DNA of 64,000 nt from Bradyrhizobium iriomotense (GTDB lineage: Bacteria > Pseudomonadota > Alphaproteobacteria > Rhizobiales > Xanthobacteraceae). Under the pieces are notes generated by a model. The model was not told where the DNA came from. It was given only the letters and a program-made list of their open reading frames with translations, and did no database searches. Below, piece after piece: positions 29,673 through 36,558 of the stretch (position 1 is its first letter; every line of letters begins with the position of its first letter). The stretch lies in contig NZ_JAFCJZ010000001.1 in NCBI RefSeq assembly GCF_018130765.1, forward strand, positions 673,277-737,276, in the 5' to 3' direction. The translations under genes and the position numbers were made by a program.

Positions 29673-30474
29673 GACCGGCTCCCAAGTAAGCTTCCTTGAC
29701 GCGCTCGTCCTTGGTGAGCTCGCTGTAATGACCCTGCGCGAGCACCTGCCCGCGCGTCAGCACGGTGATGATGTCGGAGAGATTGGCCACGACGCTTAAG
29801 TTATGCTCGACCATCAGGATGGTGTATTTCGCGGAGATGCGCTTGATCAGCGCCGCGATCTTGTCGATGTCCTCGTGGCCCATGCCGGCCATCGGCTCGT
29901 CCAGCAGCATCATCTCGGGATCGAGCGCGAGCGTGGTTGCGATCTCCAATGCGCGCTTGCGCCCGTAGGGCATCTCGACCGCGGGCGTATTGGCAAACTC
30001 GCTGAGGCCGACATCGTTCAGCAGTTCGCGCGCGCGATCGTTGAAGCGGTTGAGCACCGACTTCGAGCGCCAGAAATCAAAGGAACTGCCGTGCTGGCGC
30101 TGAAGCGCGACGCGGACGTTTTCCAGCGCGGTGAGATGCGGAAATACCGCTGATATCTGGAACGAACGGACCAGTCCCATGCGCGCCACGTCGGCCGGCG
30201 CCATCGCGGTAATGTCCTGCCCCTTGTAGAGGATTTTTCCGGCAGACGGTTTCAGGAACTTGGTCAAAAGATTGAAGCACGTCGTCTTGCCGGCGCCGTT
30301 CGGGCCGATCAACGCGTGAATGCTCCCACGGCGGACTTTGAGCGCAACGTCGCGGACGGCGAAGAAGCCCGCGAATTCCTTGGTCAAGCCTTCCGTTTCG
30401 AGAATGAACTCATCGGCCAAACAGATTTCCCCCTGCCCGCGCAGCGCGCGTGGCTGTCCTTGTTGCTTCGGCAT
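29665..30474 (-). CDS. livG: ABC transporter ATP-binding protein LivG
   Basis: 269 residues from the ATG at 30474; the frame is open to an earlier ATG at 30549, and a TTG near 30423 with GGGGGAAA upstream is also possible. The Walker A is GPNGAGKTTCFNLLT. The family insert after Walker A, the segment PYGRKRALEIATTL in the signature position, and Walker B MMLLDEPMAGMGHEDI identify LivG. It is the first gene of the livGFKHM operon, so the promoter should lie in 30475-30760, where I see no other gene on this strand. Confidence 0.92.
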   Translation of the reverse strand: MPKQQGQPRALRGQGEICLADEFILETEGLTKEFAGFFAVRDVALKVRRGSIHALIGPNGAGKTTCFNLLTKFLKPSAGKILYKGQDITAMAPADVARMGLVRSFQISAVFPHLTALENVRVALQRQHGSSFDFWRSKSVLNRFNDRARELLNDVGLSEFANTPAVEMPYGRKRALEIATTLALDPEMMLLDEPMAGMGHEDIDKIAALIKRISAKYTILMVEHNLSVVANLSDIITVLTRGQVLAQGHYSELTKDERVKEAYLGAGHA

Positions 30475-30762
30475 TCCGGAGGTCTTGGAGCCCGTCCGGA
30501 ACGCCGCCTCCGGGCGCGGAATATGCCGGAGGTGACGGGGGTTAGGCAAGGCGGAAAGCTGAGCAGATCAGGCCTCCGGCTGGGATACAAATGCTCCCTT
30601 AGTCGGAGATGTTTTGATGTCACGCCTGCCCGGCCTCCCGGTACGCAAAAGCACCGGCCATCAAGCCGTCGTTAACGGTCTTTCGCCCCGCACGCCAGCC
30701 TTCATAGAAAATTTTCCCGCAAGCGGCATCATGCTGCGGGTATCTCTGCCGGGAATATTGTT

Positions 30763-31404
30763 TTGGATTTCGCAAGCGCCGCTCCCTCCGTCGTCAAGTC
30801 GATCAGGCAGCGCGATCTGCTGAACACGTGGCTGCGACTTTATGCGCGGCAACAGATCGCACCGGCGATCTGGGAGTACCAGCCGGCACGGCTCGAGGAA
30901 GAGCTGTCCGACCTCATCTATTATACGGTGGACAATTCGGCACCGAGCCCGCGTCTCATCATCCAGAGCGAAGGCACGCGCATCTCGCGCGCCTACGGCC
31001 ACACCGGCAAGGGCGTGCCGCTGGATGAATATATCGGGCCGCGGCTCGTGCCCTCGGTGATGCCCGTCTACCATGAATGCGTCGCGCGCGGGCTTCCGGT
31101 CTACAGCGTTGCCGACGTCGACGACATCTATGGGCGCGTCGTCGCCTATGAGCGCCTGCTGCTGCCGTTCCTGACCGACGGCAAGGTCTGTCACGTCATC
31201 GCCTCGCTCAAGACCTTCTGCGAGGACGGCGGCTTCGAGATCAGGAATCTGATGCGCGGAAATGACGCGCTGCCGCGTCCCAAACTGTGCGCCGTGATCG
31301 ACCGCGATCTCTTTCATCGCACCCCCGGCCGCATCGCGGCCGCGGACGTCGTCGAGTTCGCCGATCAGCCTGGCGAGGCCACCGAGATCATCGAGCTGAA
31401 CTAG
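30763..31404 (+). CDS. PAS-like domain protein of unknown function
   Basis: 213 residues from a TTG start (MDFASAAPSVVKSIRQRDLLNTWLRLY) with GGGA eight or so bases upstream; no in-frame ATG precedes it. The first 120 residues resemble the PAS_5-type domain common in Bradyrhizobium: a helical lead, WEYQPARLEEELSDLIYYTVD, and then PVYHECVARGLPVYSVADVDD with YERLLLPFLTDG. There is no output domain, so it may be a ligand-binding or adaptor protein. It is divergent from the liv operon. Confidence 0.7.
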   Translation: MDFASAAPSVVKSIRQRDLLNTWLRLYARQQIAPAIWEYQPARLEEELSDLIYYTVDNSAPSPRLIIQSEGTRISRAYGHTGKGVPLDEYIGPRLVPSVMPVYHECVARGLPVYSVADVDDIYGRVVAYERLLLPFLTDGKVCHVIASLKTFCEDGGFEIRNLMRGNDALPRPKLCAVIDRDLFHRTPGRIAAADVVEFADQPGEATEIIELN

Positions 31405-31439
31405 AGCCGAACGACTTGGCCGGACTTACTTGGCCTGAC

Positions 31440-31793
31440 TCACTTGGCCTTGACTTCCTTGGCATAGATGTCCGGCTTGAAGCCGACCAGCAGCTTGCCG
31501 CCGGCTTCCAGCACCGGCCGCTTGATCATCGAAGGCTGCGCCAGCATCAACGCCAGCGCCTTCTTCTCGGTGAGGCCTTCCTTGTCGGAATCAGGGAGCT
31601 TCTTGAAGGTCGTGCCGGCCCGATTGAGCAGCGTCTCCCAGCCGACCTTATCGCTCCACTGCTTGAGCTTGTCCTTCTCGACGCCCGCGGCCTTGTAGTC
31701 GTGAAAGTCGTAAGCCACGCCATGACTGTCGAGCCAGGTGCGCGCCTTCTTCATGGTGTCGCAGTTCTTGATGCCGTAGATGATGTTGGGCAA
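31440..31793 (-). CDS. Spx/ArsC-family thioredoxin-fold protein (YffB-like)
   Basis: 117 residues from a TTG at 31793 with a strong GAGGAG site five bases upstream. The longer open frame upstream is a shadow of csaA. The sequence reads LPNIIYGIKNCDTMKKARTWL, with the ArsC/Spx-like Cys in the NCDTMKK loop, and then GVAYDFHDYKAAG and the conserved MIKRPVLE element. Proteins of this YffB/ArsC-like family reduce or bind thiol adducts; arsenate reduction is not established for this branch. No ars genes are nearby. Confidence 0.88.
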   Translation of the reverse strand: MPNIIYGIKNCDTMKKARTWLDSHGVAYDFHDYKAAGVEKDKLKQWSDKVGWETLLNRAGTTFKKLPDSDKEGLTEKKALALMLAQPSMIKRPVLEAGGKLLVGFKPDIYAKEVKAK

Positions 31794-31898
31794 GACAACT
31801 CCTCGCGCATGCGTGATGCTTCGGCTGCGGCGTTGTACGAAACTCCGCTTCGCGCGACAATATTGCAAACGAAGCCCGCCCTGCAAAACGGACACATC

Positions 31899-32270
31899 AT
31901 GCACGTCACCCACGATCCCGCGGCCGCCGCCTCGCCGACCATCGACTTCAACAGCTTCCTCAAAGTCGACATCCGCGTCGGCACCATCGTCGACGCCCAA
32001 CCGTTCCCGGAGGCGCGCAAGCCGGCCTGGCGTCTGTGGATCGACTTCGGACCCGCGATCGGCGTGCGCAAGAGCTCGGCGCAGATCACCGAGAACCATC
32101 CGCTCGAGACGCTGGTGGGACAACAGGTCGCGGCCGTCGTCAATTTTCCGCCGCGCCAGATCGGGCCTGTTGTCTCGGAGGTGCTGACGCTCGGCTTCCC
32201 CGATGCCGACGGCAAGGTCGTGCTGGTGCAGCCGAGCAAGCCCGTGCCGAACGGCGGGCGACTGTTCTAG
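31899..32270 (+). CDS. csaA: CsaA-like tRNA-binding protein
   Basis: 123 residues from the ATG at 31899. A single OB-fold of the tRNA-binding (EMAP-II/Arc1p/CsaA) type is visible: FLKVDIRVGTIVDAQPFPEAR, then the dimer strand GVRKSSAQITENH and FPPRQIGPVVSEVLTLGF. CsaA has export-related chaperone and tRNA-binding activity in other bacteria. It is divergent from the Spx/ArsC gene across about 105 bp. Confidence 0.93.
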   Translation: MHVTHDPAAAASPTIDFNSFLKVDIRVGTIVDAQPFPEARKPAWRLWIDFGPAIGVRKSSAQITENHPLETLVGQQVAAVVNFPPRQIGPVVSEVLTLGFPDADGKVVLVQPSKPVPNGGRLF

Positions 32271-32389
32271 CCGCAACGCGACCACGGACCGCCCCGCTCC
32301 TGCCCCGCGCGGTCGCAACGGCATAATCCCCGCCTGTTTCTCGTCTCCGACGGCCAGGACTTGACCAAAATCCTCTTTGGCAATAAAAA

Positions 32390-32468
32390 TGACTGACTGA
32401 TCGTTTTTTTATTTAATAGCTGAAACGTCAACCAAAACTCGCCAACAACTAAAACGATCGACCGGTCA
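32390..32468. promoter_or_regulatory. Pair of inverted operator-like sites before the tetR gene
   Basis: Two copies of one 17-bp site, pattern AAACGATCRRYCRGTCA, face each other. Copy 1 (complement) is at 32390-32406; copy 2 is at 32452-32468 and contains the palindrome GACCGGTC. Thirteen or so positions agree between copies. The 45-bp AT-rich stretch between them holds the probable promoter. The tetR start codon is 20 nt beyond copy 2. Autoregulation by the adjacent TetR protein is the natural inference. Confidence 0.5.
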
Positions 32469-32487
32469 GCTATTTAGGGACAGCCAA

Positions 32488-33120
32488 ATGCCCAAGATCA
32501 GCGACAAGCAGCGCGAAGGCCGGCGGCAGCAGATCCTCGAGGCCGCCCTCGCCTGCTTCGCGGAAGACGGCTTTCACCAGACCGGCATGGCCGACATCGT
32601 CAAACGATCGGGGCTCAGCCACGGCGCGGTCTATCTCTACTTCCAGAGCAAGGACGATCTGATCGAGGCGCTGGCCGACGACCGGCATCGCCGCGAGGCC
32701 GTGCTCAACTCGGTCGCGCAAGGGTCCGGCGATCCGATCGAAGGACTGCACGCGCTGGTTCGCGTCTACGCGCAATGGCTCACTGATCCCGCCGGCGAAG
32801 CGCGGCGGCGCGTCGGCATCCATGGCTGGGCCGAGGCCTTGCGCAACCGCCGCGTCCGCAACAGCGTCGTCGAAGGCATCAACATGCCGCGCGCCCTGAT
32901 CGTGGCGCTGGTCGAGCGCGGCCAGCACGACGGCCTCATCAAGCGCGACCTCGGCGCCGAGACCATCGCGCGCGTGCTGATCGCGATCTTCCAGGGCTTT
33001 GTGCTGCAGAAATGCTGGGGCGAGGATTTTGACGTCGCAGCCTGCATGGCGGCCGTCGATGGTGTGATCGATGGCTTGCGCACGCCGAAGGCGGACGTCA
33101 AGCGACGAACCAGAACATGA
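32488..33120 (+). CDS. TetR/AcrR family transcriptional regulator
   Basis: 210 residues. The N-terminal helix-turn-helix is typical: RQQILEAALACFAEDGFHQTGMADIVKRSGLSHGAVYLYFQSKDDLIEAL. The C-terminal ligand domain is of the TetR type with no specific clue to the inducer. It is followed after 3 nt by a TauE/SafE exporter gene, which is its probable target together with itself. Confidence 0.93.
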   Translation: MPKISDKQREGRRQQILEAALACFAEDGFHQTGMADIVKRSGLSHGAVYLYFQSKDDLIEALADDRHRREAVLNSVAQGSGDPIEGLHALVRVYAQWLTDPAGEARRRVGIHGWAEALRNRRVRNSVVEGINMPRALIVALVERGQHDGLIKRDLGAETIARVLIAIFQGFVLQKCWGEDFDVAACMAAVDGVIDGLRTPKADVKRRTRT

Positions 33121-33123
33121 ACG

Positions 33124-33906
33124 ATGACCTGGATCCATGAACTCCTCGCCGGCGGCGGCGTTGGTCTTGTCGCGGGATTGGCATCGGGCTTCACGGGCAC
33201 GAGTCCGGGTGGCGGCCTCGTCATCTTCTCCGTGCTGTTGCTCGGGGCAGAACAGCACGTCGCGCAGGGAACCTCTCTGATCACGCAGATCCCTCCGACG
33301 GGCCTTGCCGGCGCGCGCCGCTACTGGCGGAGCGGCAACCGCAGCCCCTTGCCGTGGATCGTCTGGATCGGCCTCGGATTTCTCGCCGGCGGCGCCGGTG
33401 GTGGGTATGCCGCGGCGACAGTATCCGACGCAGTGCTGCAATGGACCTACGTCGTCTATCTCGTCGCGCTGATCGCAATGTTGCTTCTGCGCCGCGACCG
33501 TAAGGACGCCGGCAGCGAGGCTGGCGCTCAAGACGAACTGCCCTGGCTGCCCCTGCTCGGCATCGGCACGCTGGCCGGATTTTCCTCCGGCTTCATGGGA
33601 ATCGGCGGCGGCCTCGCGATCACCGTCGGCCTCGCCGCGGGCCTGCGCGTGCCGCAGCATCAGGCGCAGCTCGTCAGCCTGATCTTCTCGGTGATCCCGA
33701 CCAACATTCCGGCCGCCTCGATCTACTGGAGCAAGGGGCTCATGGTCGGCTGGCCGGCCATCCTCGGCATTCTGGCCGGTCTGTGGGTCGGCACCGACCT
33801 CGGCGCGCGCATGGCCAACGGCGTCAGCAAATCGATGCTGCGCCGGGCCATGATCGCCCTCGTCTCACTGATGGCGCTCTACATGACCTACAAGGCGCTG
33901 AGCTGA
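33124..33906 (+). CDS. TauE/SafE family membrane exporter
   Basis: 260 residues with about eight membrane segments and the family's twin glycine-rich motifs: GGGVGLVAGLASGFTGTSPGG near the N-terminus and IGTLAGFSSGFMGIGGG in the middle. Members export sulfite, sulfoacetate or other organic anions. It is co-transcribed with the TetR gene (3-nt gap). It is convergent with the GST gene, whose stop lies 2 nt away. Confidence 0.92.
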   Translation: MTWIHELLAGGGVGLVAGLASGFTGTSPGGGLVIFSVLLLGAEQHVAQGTSLITQIPPTGLAGARRYWRSGNRSPLPWIVWIGLGFLAGGAGGGYAAATVSDAVLQWTYVVYLVALIAMLLLRRDRKDAGSEAGAQDELPWLPLLGIGTLAGFSSGFMGIGGGLAITVGLAAGLRVPQHQAQLVSLIFSVIPTNIPAASIYWSKGLMVGWPAILGILAGLWVGTDLGARMANGVSKSMLRRAMIALVSLMALYMTYKALS

Positions 33907-33908
33907 TC

Positions 33909-34619
33909 CTACGGCCGCTTCGGAATGTTCAGCCCGCGCTGCACCGCCGGCCGCGCAAGTCCGCGTTCGAGCCAGGCTCCGACCGACTTGAACTGGCTGA
34001 ACGCGACGAGCTCGCCGGCGCCGTAGAAGCCGATGAGGTTGCGCACCCAGCCCAGCATGGAGATGTCGGCGATGGTGTAGTCGTCATCCATGAACCATTG
34101 CCGACCGGCAAGATGCAGCTCCATCACGCCGAGCAGCCGCTTTGACTCGCCCACGTAGCGCTCCAGCGGCCGCTTGTCCTCAAACTCCTTGCCGGCGAAT
34201 TTGTGGAAGAAGCCGACCTGGCCGAACATCGGCCCGATGCCGCCCATCTGGAAATGCAGCCACTGGATGGTCTGGTAGCGCCGCGCAGCGTCCTGCGGCA
34301 GCAGCTTGCCGGTCTTCTCCGCGAGATATTGCAGGATCGCTCCGGATTCGAACAGCGCCAGCGGCTTGCCGCCGGGACCGTTGGGATCGAGCATCGCTGG
34401 GATCTTGCCGTTCGGATTGAGCGAGAGGAATTCCGGCGTCTTCTGATCGTCCTTGCCGAAATCAACGAGGTGGACCTCGTAAGGCAGTCCGATCTCCTCC
34501 AGCATGATCGAAACCTTGACGCCGTTCGGCGTCGGCAACGAATAGAGCTGAAGCCGCTCGGGATGCGCGGCTGGCCAGCGCTTGGTGATGGGAAATGCGG
34601 AGAGATCAGACATCGGCAA
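33909..34619 (-). CDS. Glutathione S-transferase family protein (YfcG/Ure2-like)
   Basis: 236 residues with an N-terminal thioredoxin fold starting LQLYSLPTPNGVKVSIMLEEIGLPYEV. The TPNG loop has Asn in place of a catalytic Ser/Tyr/Cys, as in YfcG-type disulfide-bond reductases. The GSH site includes NGKIPAM and the ESGAILQYLAE helix. The C-terminal all-helical domain contains IADISMLGW. It likely uses glutathione as a disulfide reductase or conjugating enzyme in the cytoplasm. The first 20 residues extend beyond the core. Confidence 0.92.
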   Translation of the reverse strand: MPMSDLSAFPITKRWPAAHPERLQLYSLPTPNGVKVSIMLEEIGLPYEVHLVDFGKDDQKTPEFLSLNPNGKIPAMLDPNGPGGKPLALFESGAILQYLAEKTGKLLPQDAARRYQTIQWLHFQMGGIGPMFGQVGFFHKFAGKEFEDKRPLERYVGESKRLLGVMELHLAGRQWFMDDDYTIADISMLGWVRNLIGFYGAGELVAFSQFKSVGAWLERGLARPAVQRGLNIPKRP

Positions 34620-34677
34620 CCTTCGATCTGCAGTTGAGGCGCATCTAATCTAGGCGAGGAAAGGCATGACGCAAGCT

Positions 34678-35352
34678 CTAGTAGTTGATTTCCATCCGTA
34701 GCCCGCGCGGATCGATCTCGTCACCACCGACACGTTGCGTGCTGTCGCGTGCCGCAACCGCGCAGGCGCAGGCGTCGATGAGATCGTCGCGGCCGATGCC
34801 CGTGCCGTGACGCCATGTCAGCCATCTTGGCAAGCGCGTGAAGCCGCGTTGCTCCAGCAGCGCGATGCGCTGTTCGCGACCGTGCGCCGACGTCTTCCTT
34901 GCGAGACGGAGGCGCCCTGCGAGATTCCAGAAGATCAATTCCGGATGCGCCTCGCCGATCGTCGCCTGCCGTGCCGGCGTTATGATCTCGTCGACCTCTC
35001 TCATCTTGTCCCTGATGTTCCAGAGCTGCGCCGAGACGCCCCTGCCCTTACCTTCATGCTCCCAGTAATGGCGATTGGCCGCGGGCATGTCCGGGAACGT
35101 CCAGAGGTCCCGTCGCGCGCCGAGAAACACGGCGGGCCCGACAAGTTCGCGCGCACGCAGATCGCACGCGCGATAGCCGCTCGCCTTCAATCCGATCGGC
35201 ATGTCGATCATCGCGCGTGCGTGCGGGATCGCGAGCAGACGCGTCAGGCCGGGTGAATAATCGAAGCCGTGATCGCCGCGACCATCGATCCAGGCTGCGA
35301 CCCAGCCGAAGCGAAATCCGTCGAGTCCGAGATAGTTCGGCACGTCAGGCAT
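34678..35352 (-). CDS. DUF429 domain protein (RNase H-like fold)
   Basis: 224 residues from the ATG at 35352 (MPDVPNYLGLDGFRFGWVAAWID); a longer start at ATG 35403 is possible, and neither has a strong ribosome site. The family pattern LGLDG..GW at the N-terminus, AMIDMPIGL, EAHPELIFW and the C-terminal DDLIDACACAVAA are all present. These acidic positions suggest a nuclease-like RNase H fold, but the activity of the family is not known. The gene points away from the structured-RNA region. Confidence 0.85.
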   Translation of the reverse strand: MPDVPNYLGLDGFRFGWVAAWIDGRGDHGFDYSPGLTRLLAIPHARAMIDMPIGLKASGYRACDLRARELVGPAVFLGARRDLWTFPDMPAANRHYWEHEGKGRGVSAQLWNIRDKMREVDEIITPARQATIGEAHPELIFWNLAGRLRLARKTSAHGREQRIALLEQRGFTRLPRWLTWRHGTGIGRDDLIDACACAVAARDSTQRVGGDEIDPRGLRMEINY

Positions 35353-35504
35353 TCGTGTCTTGTCGTCAGTGTCCTGCAATTTTCGCACGCCCTCGCTTGA
35401 CATCCGCAAGTTGCAGGCGTATTTCCCGCGGCCTCGCGAACACTTCCGTTCGCAACAAGCACCATGAACCGAGCGATGTCACACCGCTACGAAAGAATTG
35501 CCCA

Positions 35505-35631
35505 CATGCCGAATAGCTCCGAGCTATTCGATGTCGCATGCCTGGCTCATGGGAGCGATCTTGCCTGACCGCAAGATCGACAGTCCGCTTCTCACGGACC
35601 CTCCCGAGCCTGCCGCTCCGGAGGGTTTTTT
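35505..35631 (+). ncRNA. Candidate structured small RNA ending in a terminator
   Basis: Four consecutive hairpins. Hairpin 1 is CGAATAGCT-CCG-AGCTATTCG (35510-35530), perfect 9 bp, flanked by CATGC/GCATG. Hairpin 2 is CGATCTTGC-6 nt-GCAAGATCG (35556-35579), perfect 9 bp. Hairpin 3 is GTCCG/CGGAC (35583-35599). The fourth is an intrinsic terminator with a T-run. No convincing open frame covers the stretch. The string of perfect stems and the U-tract indicate a transcript of about 130 nt on the plus strand. It could be a stand-alone sRNA or a leader attenuated before the Y RNA array. I do not recognise a known family. Confidence 0.55.
35598..35631 (+). terminator. Rho-independent terminator
   Basis: Stem ACCCTCC (35598-35604) pairs with GGAGGGT (35620-35626) and is followed at once by TTTTT. 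No protein-coding gene on the plus strand ends here, so it most likely ends the candidate small RNA upstream. It also insulates the downstream Y RNA array from readthrough. Confidence 0.8.
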
Positions 35632-35872
35632 GTTGCCCGCCGCGCGGCTCCTTCGAACATCCCGGCAATCGCCGGAACGAGAGACCCGGATCTCGGGGCT
35701 CGCGCTGGAGAGGCGCGTGCCCAAGCGCGCGGGGCCTGCCGGAGGGAACGAGGCGATGAGCCGGACACCGATGGCAGAGCGAACCCAGTGGGTTCGCGAC
35801 ATGCGGCGCGTCGACAGCGCCGCGATAGAATTTTCTTAAGTTCGGTTTGCCGCGGGGATCGCGGCTCAACCG
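35632..35872. other. Intergenic stretch upstream of the Y RNA array, probable promoter region
   Basis: No credible gene is seen. Notable items are a perfect hairpin GCGAACCC-AGT-GGGTTCGC (35779-35797), an AT-rich patch with TAGAAT at 35826 that could serve as a -10 element, and a hairpin CCGCG/CGCGG at 35850-35864 just before the first Y RNA. I could not find a clear sigma-54 -24/-12 element of the kind used by RtcR-controlled RNA-repair operons. A 27-codon frame (35757-35840) is mentioned under rejected items. Confidence 0.4.
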
Positions 35873-36052
35873 ACGCTGGTGGTGAAGATGTCGGATACTT
35901 CTCACGGCAAAGCGGGTTCGAATCCCGCCCTTGACACACGCACCGGGATGCGGGCCTCGAGAGGGCCTGCACGCGGCCCGGCGCAGGATCCGTTCGCAAG
36001 AACGGCGCCTGTGTTGTCGTCACTGACGCCGACATCGACTGTTCCCCAGCGT
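35873..36052 (+). ncRNA. Y RNA-like ncRNA, copy 1 (divergent, longest)
   Basis: The terminal helix ACGCTGG (35873-35879) pairs with CCAGCGT (36046-36052). The conserved 5' loop TGGTGAA follows, then helix 2 GATGTCGG (35887-35894) with CCGACATC (36029-36036), opposite the 3' motif ending GTTCC. Inside are ATACTTC, a canonical T-arm GCGGG-TTCGAAT-CCCGC (35912-35928), and a long GC-rich insert with a GCAA-capped hairpin (CCGTTC/GAACGG, 35990-36005). In contrast to copies 2-4 there is no recognisable D-arm. The architecture is that of a Ro-binding Y RNA with a modified effector module. Confidence 0.75.
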
Positions 36053-36084
36053 ATCCATCAACGGCCGGTGTGAAAGCATCGGCC

Positions 36085-36228
36085 TGGCGGTGGTGAAGAT
36101 GACTGTTACTTCGGTAGAGCACCGTCCTGGCTTTCCAGAACGGAGGTTGCGGGCTCGAATCCCGCCGGCTGCAATGCCGTAGCTCAATTCGCCCAAGGGG
36201 CGGCAACAGCATCGTCCGTTCCCCGCCA
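36085..36228 (+). ncRNA. Y RNA-like ncRNA, copy 2
   Basis: The terminal helix TGGCGG (36085-36090) pairs with CCGCCA (36223-36228). The 5' loop TGGTGAA follows, then helix 2 GATG(A)CTGTT (36098-36107) with AACAGCATC (36205-36213) and one bulged A, and the 3' motif ends GTTCC. The interior has TACTTC, an anticodon-arm-like hairpin (CTGG-CTTT-CCAG), a T-arm GCGGG-CTCGAAT-CCCGC (36149-36165), a short closed acceptor-like stem CGGC/GCCG, and TAGCTCA, the start of a D-arm. The unit begins 32 nt after copy 1. Confidence 0.8.
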
Positions 36229-36234
36229 ACCCCA

Positions 36235-36397
36235 TCACGATCCGTGGTGAAGATCGCTGTTACTTCGCCTATCACGCGAGAGGTCGCGGGTTCGAATCCC
36301 GCCCGGTGTACCATGCACCGGTAGCTCAGTGGCCAGAGCGCTTTCCGGCAAGCTTTTGCTCGCCGGATCTCAGCAATCGCCTGTTCCCGGATCGTGA
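36235..36397 (+). ncRNA. Y RNA-like ncRNA, copy 3, with a permuted tRNA module
   Basis: The terminal helix is a perfect 10 bp (TCACGATCCG 36235-36244 / CGGATCGTGA 36388-36397). TGGTGAA follows, then helix 2 GATCGCTG/CAGCAATC with one mismatch, and the 3' motif ends GTTCC. The interior reads as a tRNA in permuted order: variable-loop-like AGGTC, T-arm GCGGG-TTCGAAT-CCCGC (36286-36302), acceptor 3' strand CCGGTGT, closing loop ACCAT, acceptor 5' strand GCACCGG (7 bp), TA, and D-arm GCTC-AGTGGCCA-GAGC (ending 36339). An extra hairpin TCCGGC/GCCGGA follows. This is the clearest example of tRNA mimicry in the array. Confidence 0.88.
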
Positions 36398-36412
36398 CTT
36401 GTCGTCCCCACC

Positions 36413-36520
36413 GCCGGTGGTGAAGAGCGCTGTTACTTCGCTGTCGGAGGTTCGAGCCCTCCCGGACATCAGTCCGTAGCTCAGTTGGTAGAGCACGATC
36501 AGCCTCGCTTGTTCCCCGGC
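36413..36520 (+). ncRNA. Y RNA-like ncRNA, copy 4, minimal form
   Basis: 108 nt, the most compact copy. The terminal helix GCCGG (36413-36417) pairs with CCGGC (36516-36520). TGGTGAA follows, then helix 2 GAG(C)GCTG / CAGCCTC with one bulge, and the 3' motif ends GTTCC. The interior has ACTTCG, T-arm GGAGG-TTCGAGC-CCTCC (36446-36462), closed acceptor stem CGGAC-ATCA-GTCCG (36463-36476), TA and a textbook D-arm GCTC-AGTTGGTA-GAGC (36479-36494). It lies 38 nt before the start codon of the TROVE gene. Confidence 0.88.
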
Positions 36521-36558
36521 ACCCGCTCCAACACACCGTCAACCCAGAGGAGGCCGTC

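Noticed and set aside
35757..35840. 27-codon plus-strand frame starting MSRTPMAERTQW with GGAGGG-like sequence upstream
   Set aside because: The spacing of the ribosome site is poor and the frame contains a perfect hairpin (35779-35797); without conservation data I cannot call it a gene.
36146..36494. Ordinary tRNA genes suggested by T-arms and D-arms
   Set aside because: The arms occur in permuted order, the acceptor strands are joined by a short loop and no proper anticodon arm lies between D and T arms, so these are tRNA mimics inside larger RNAs.
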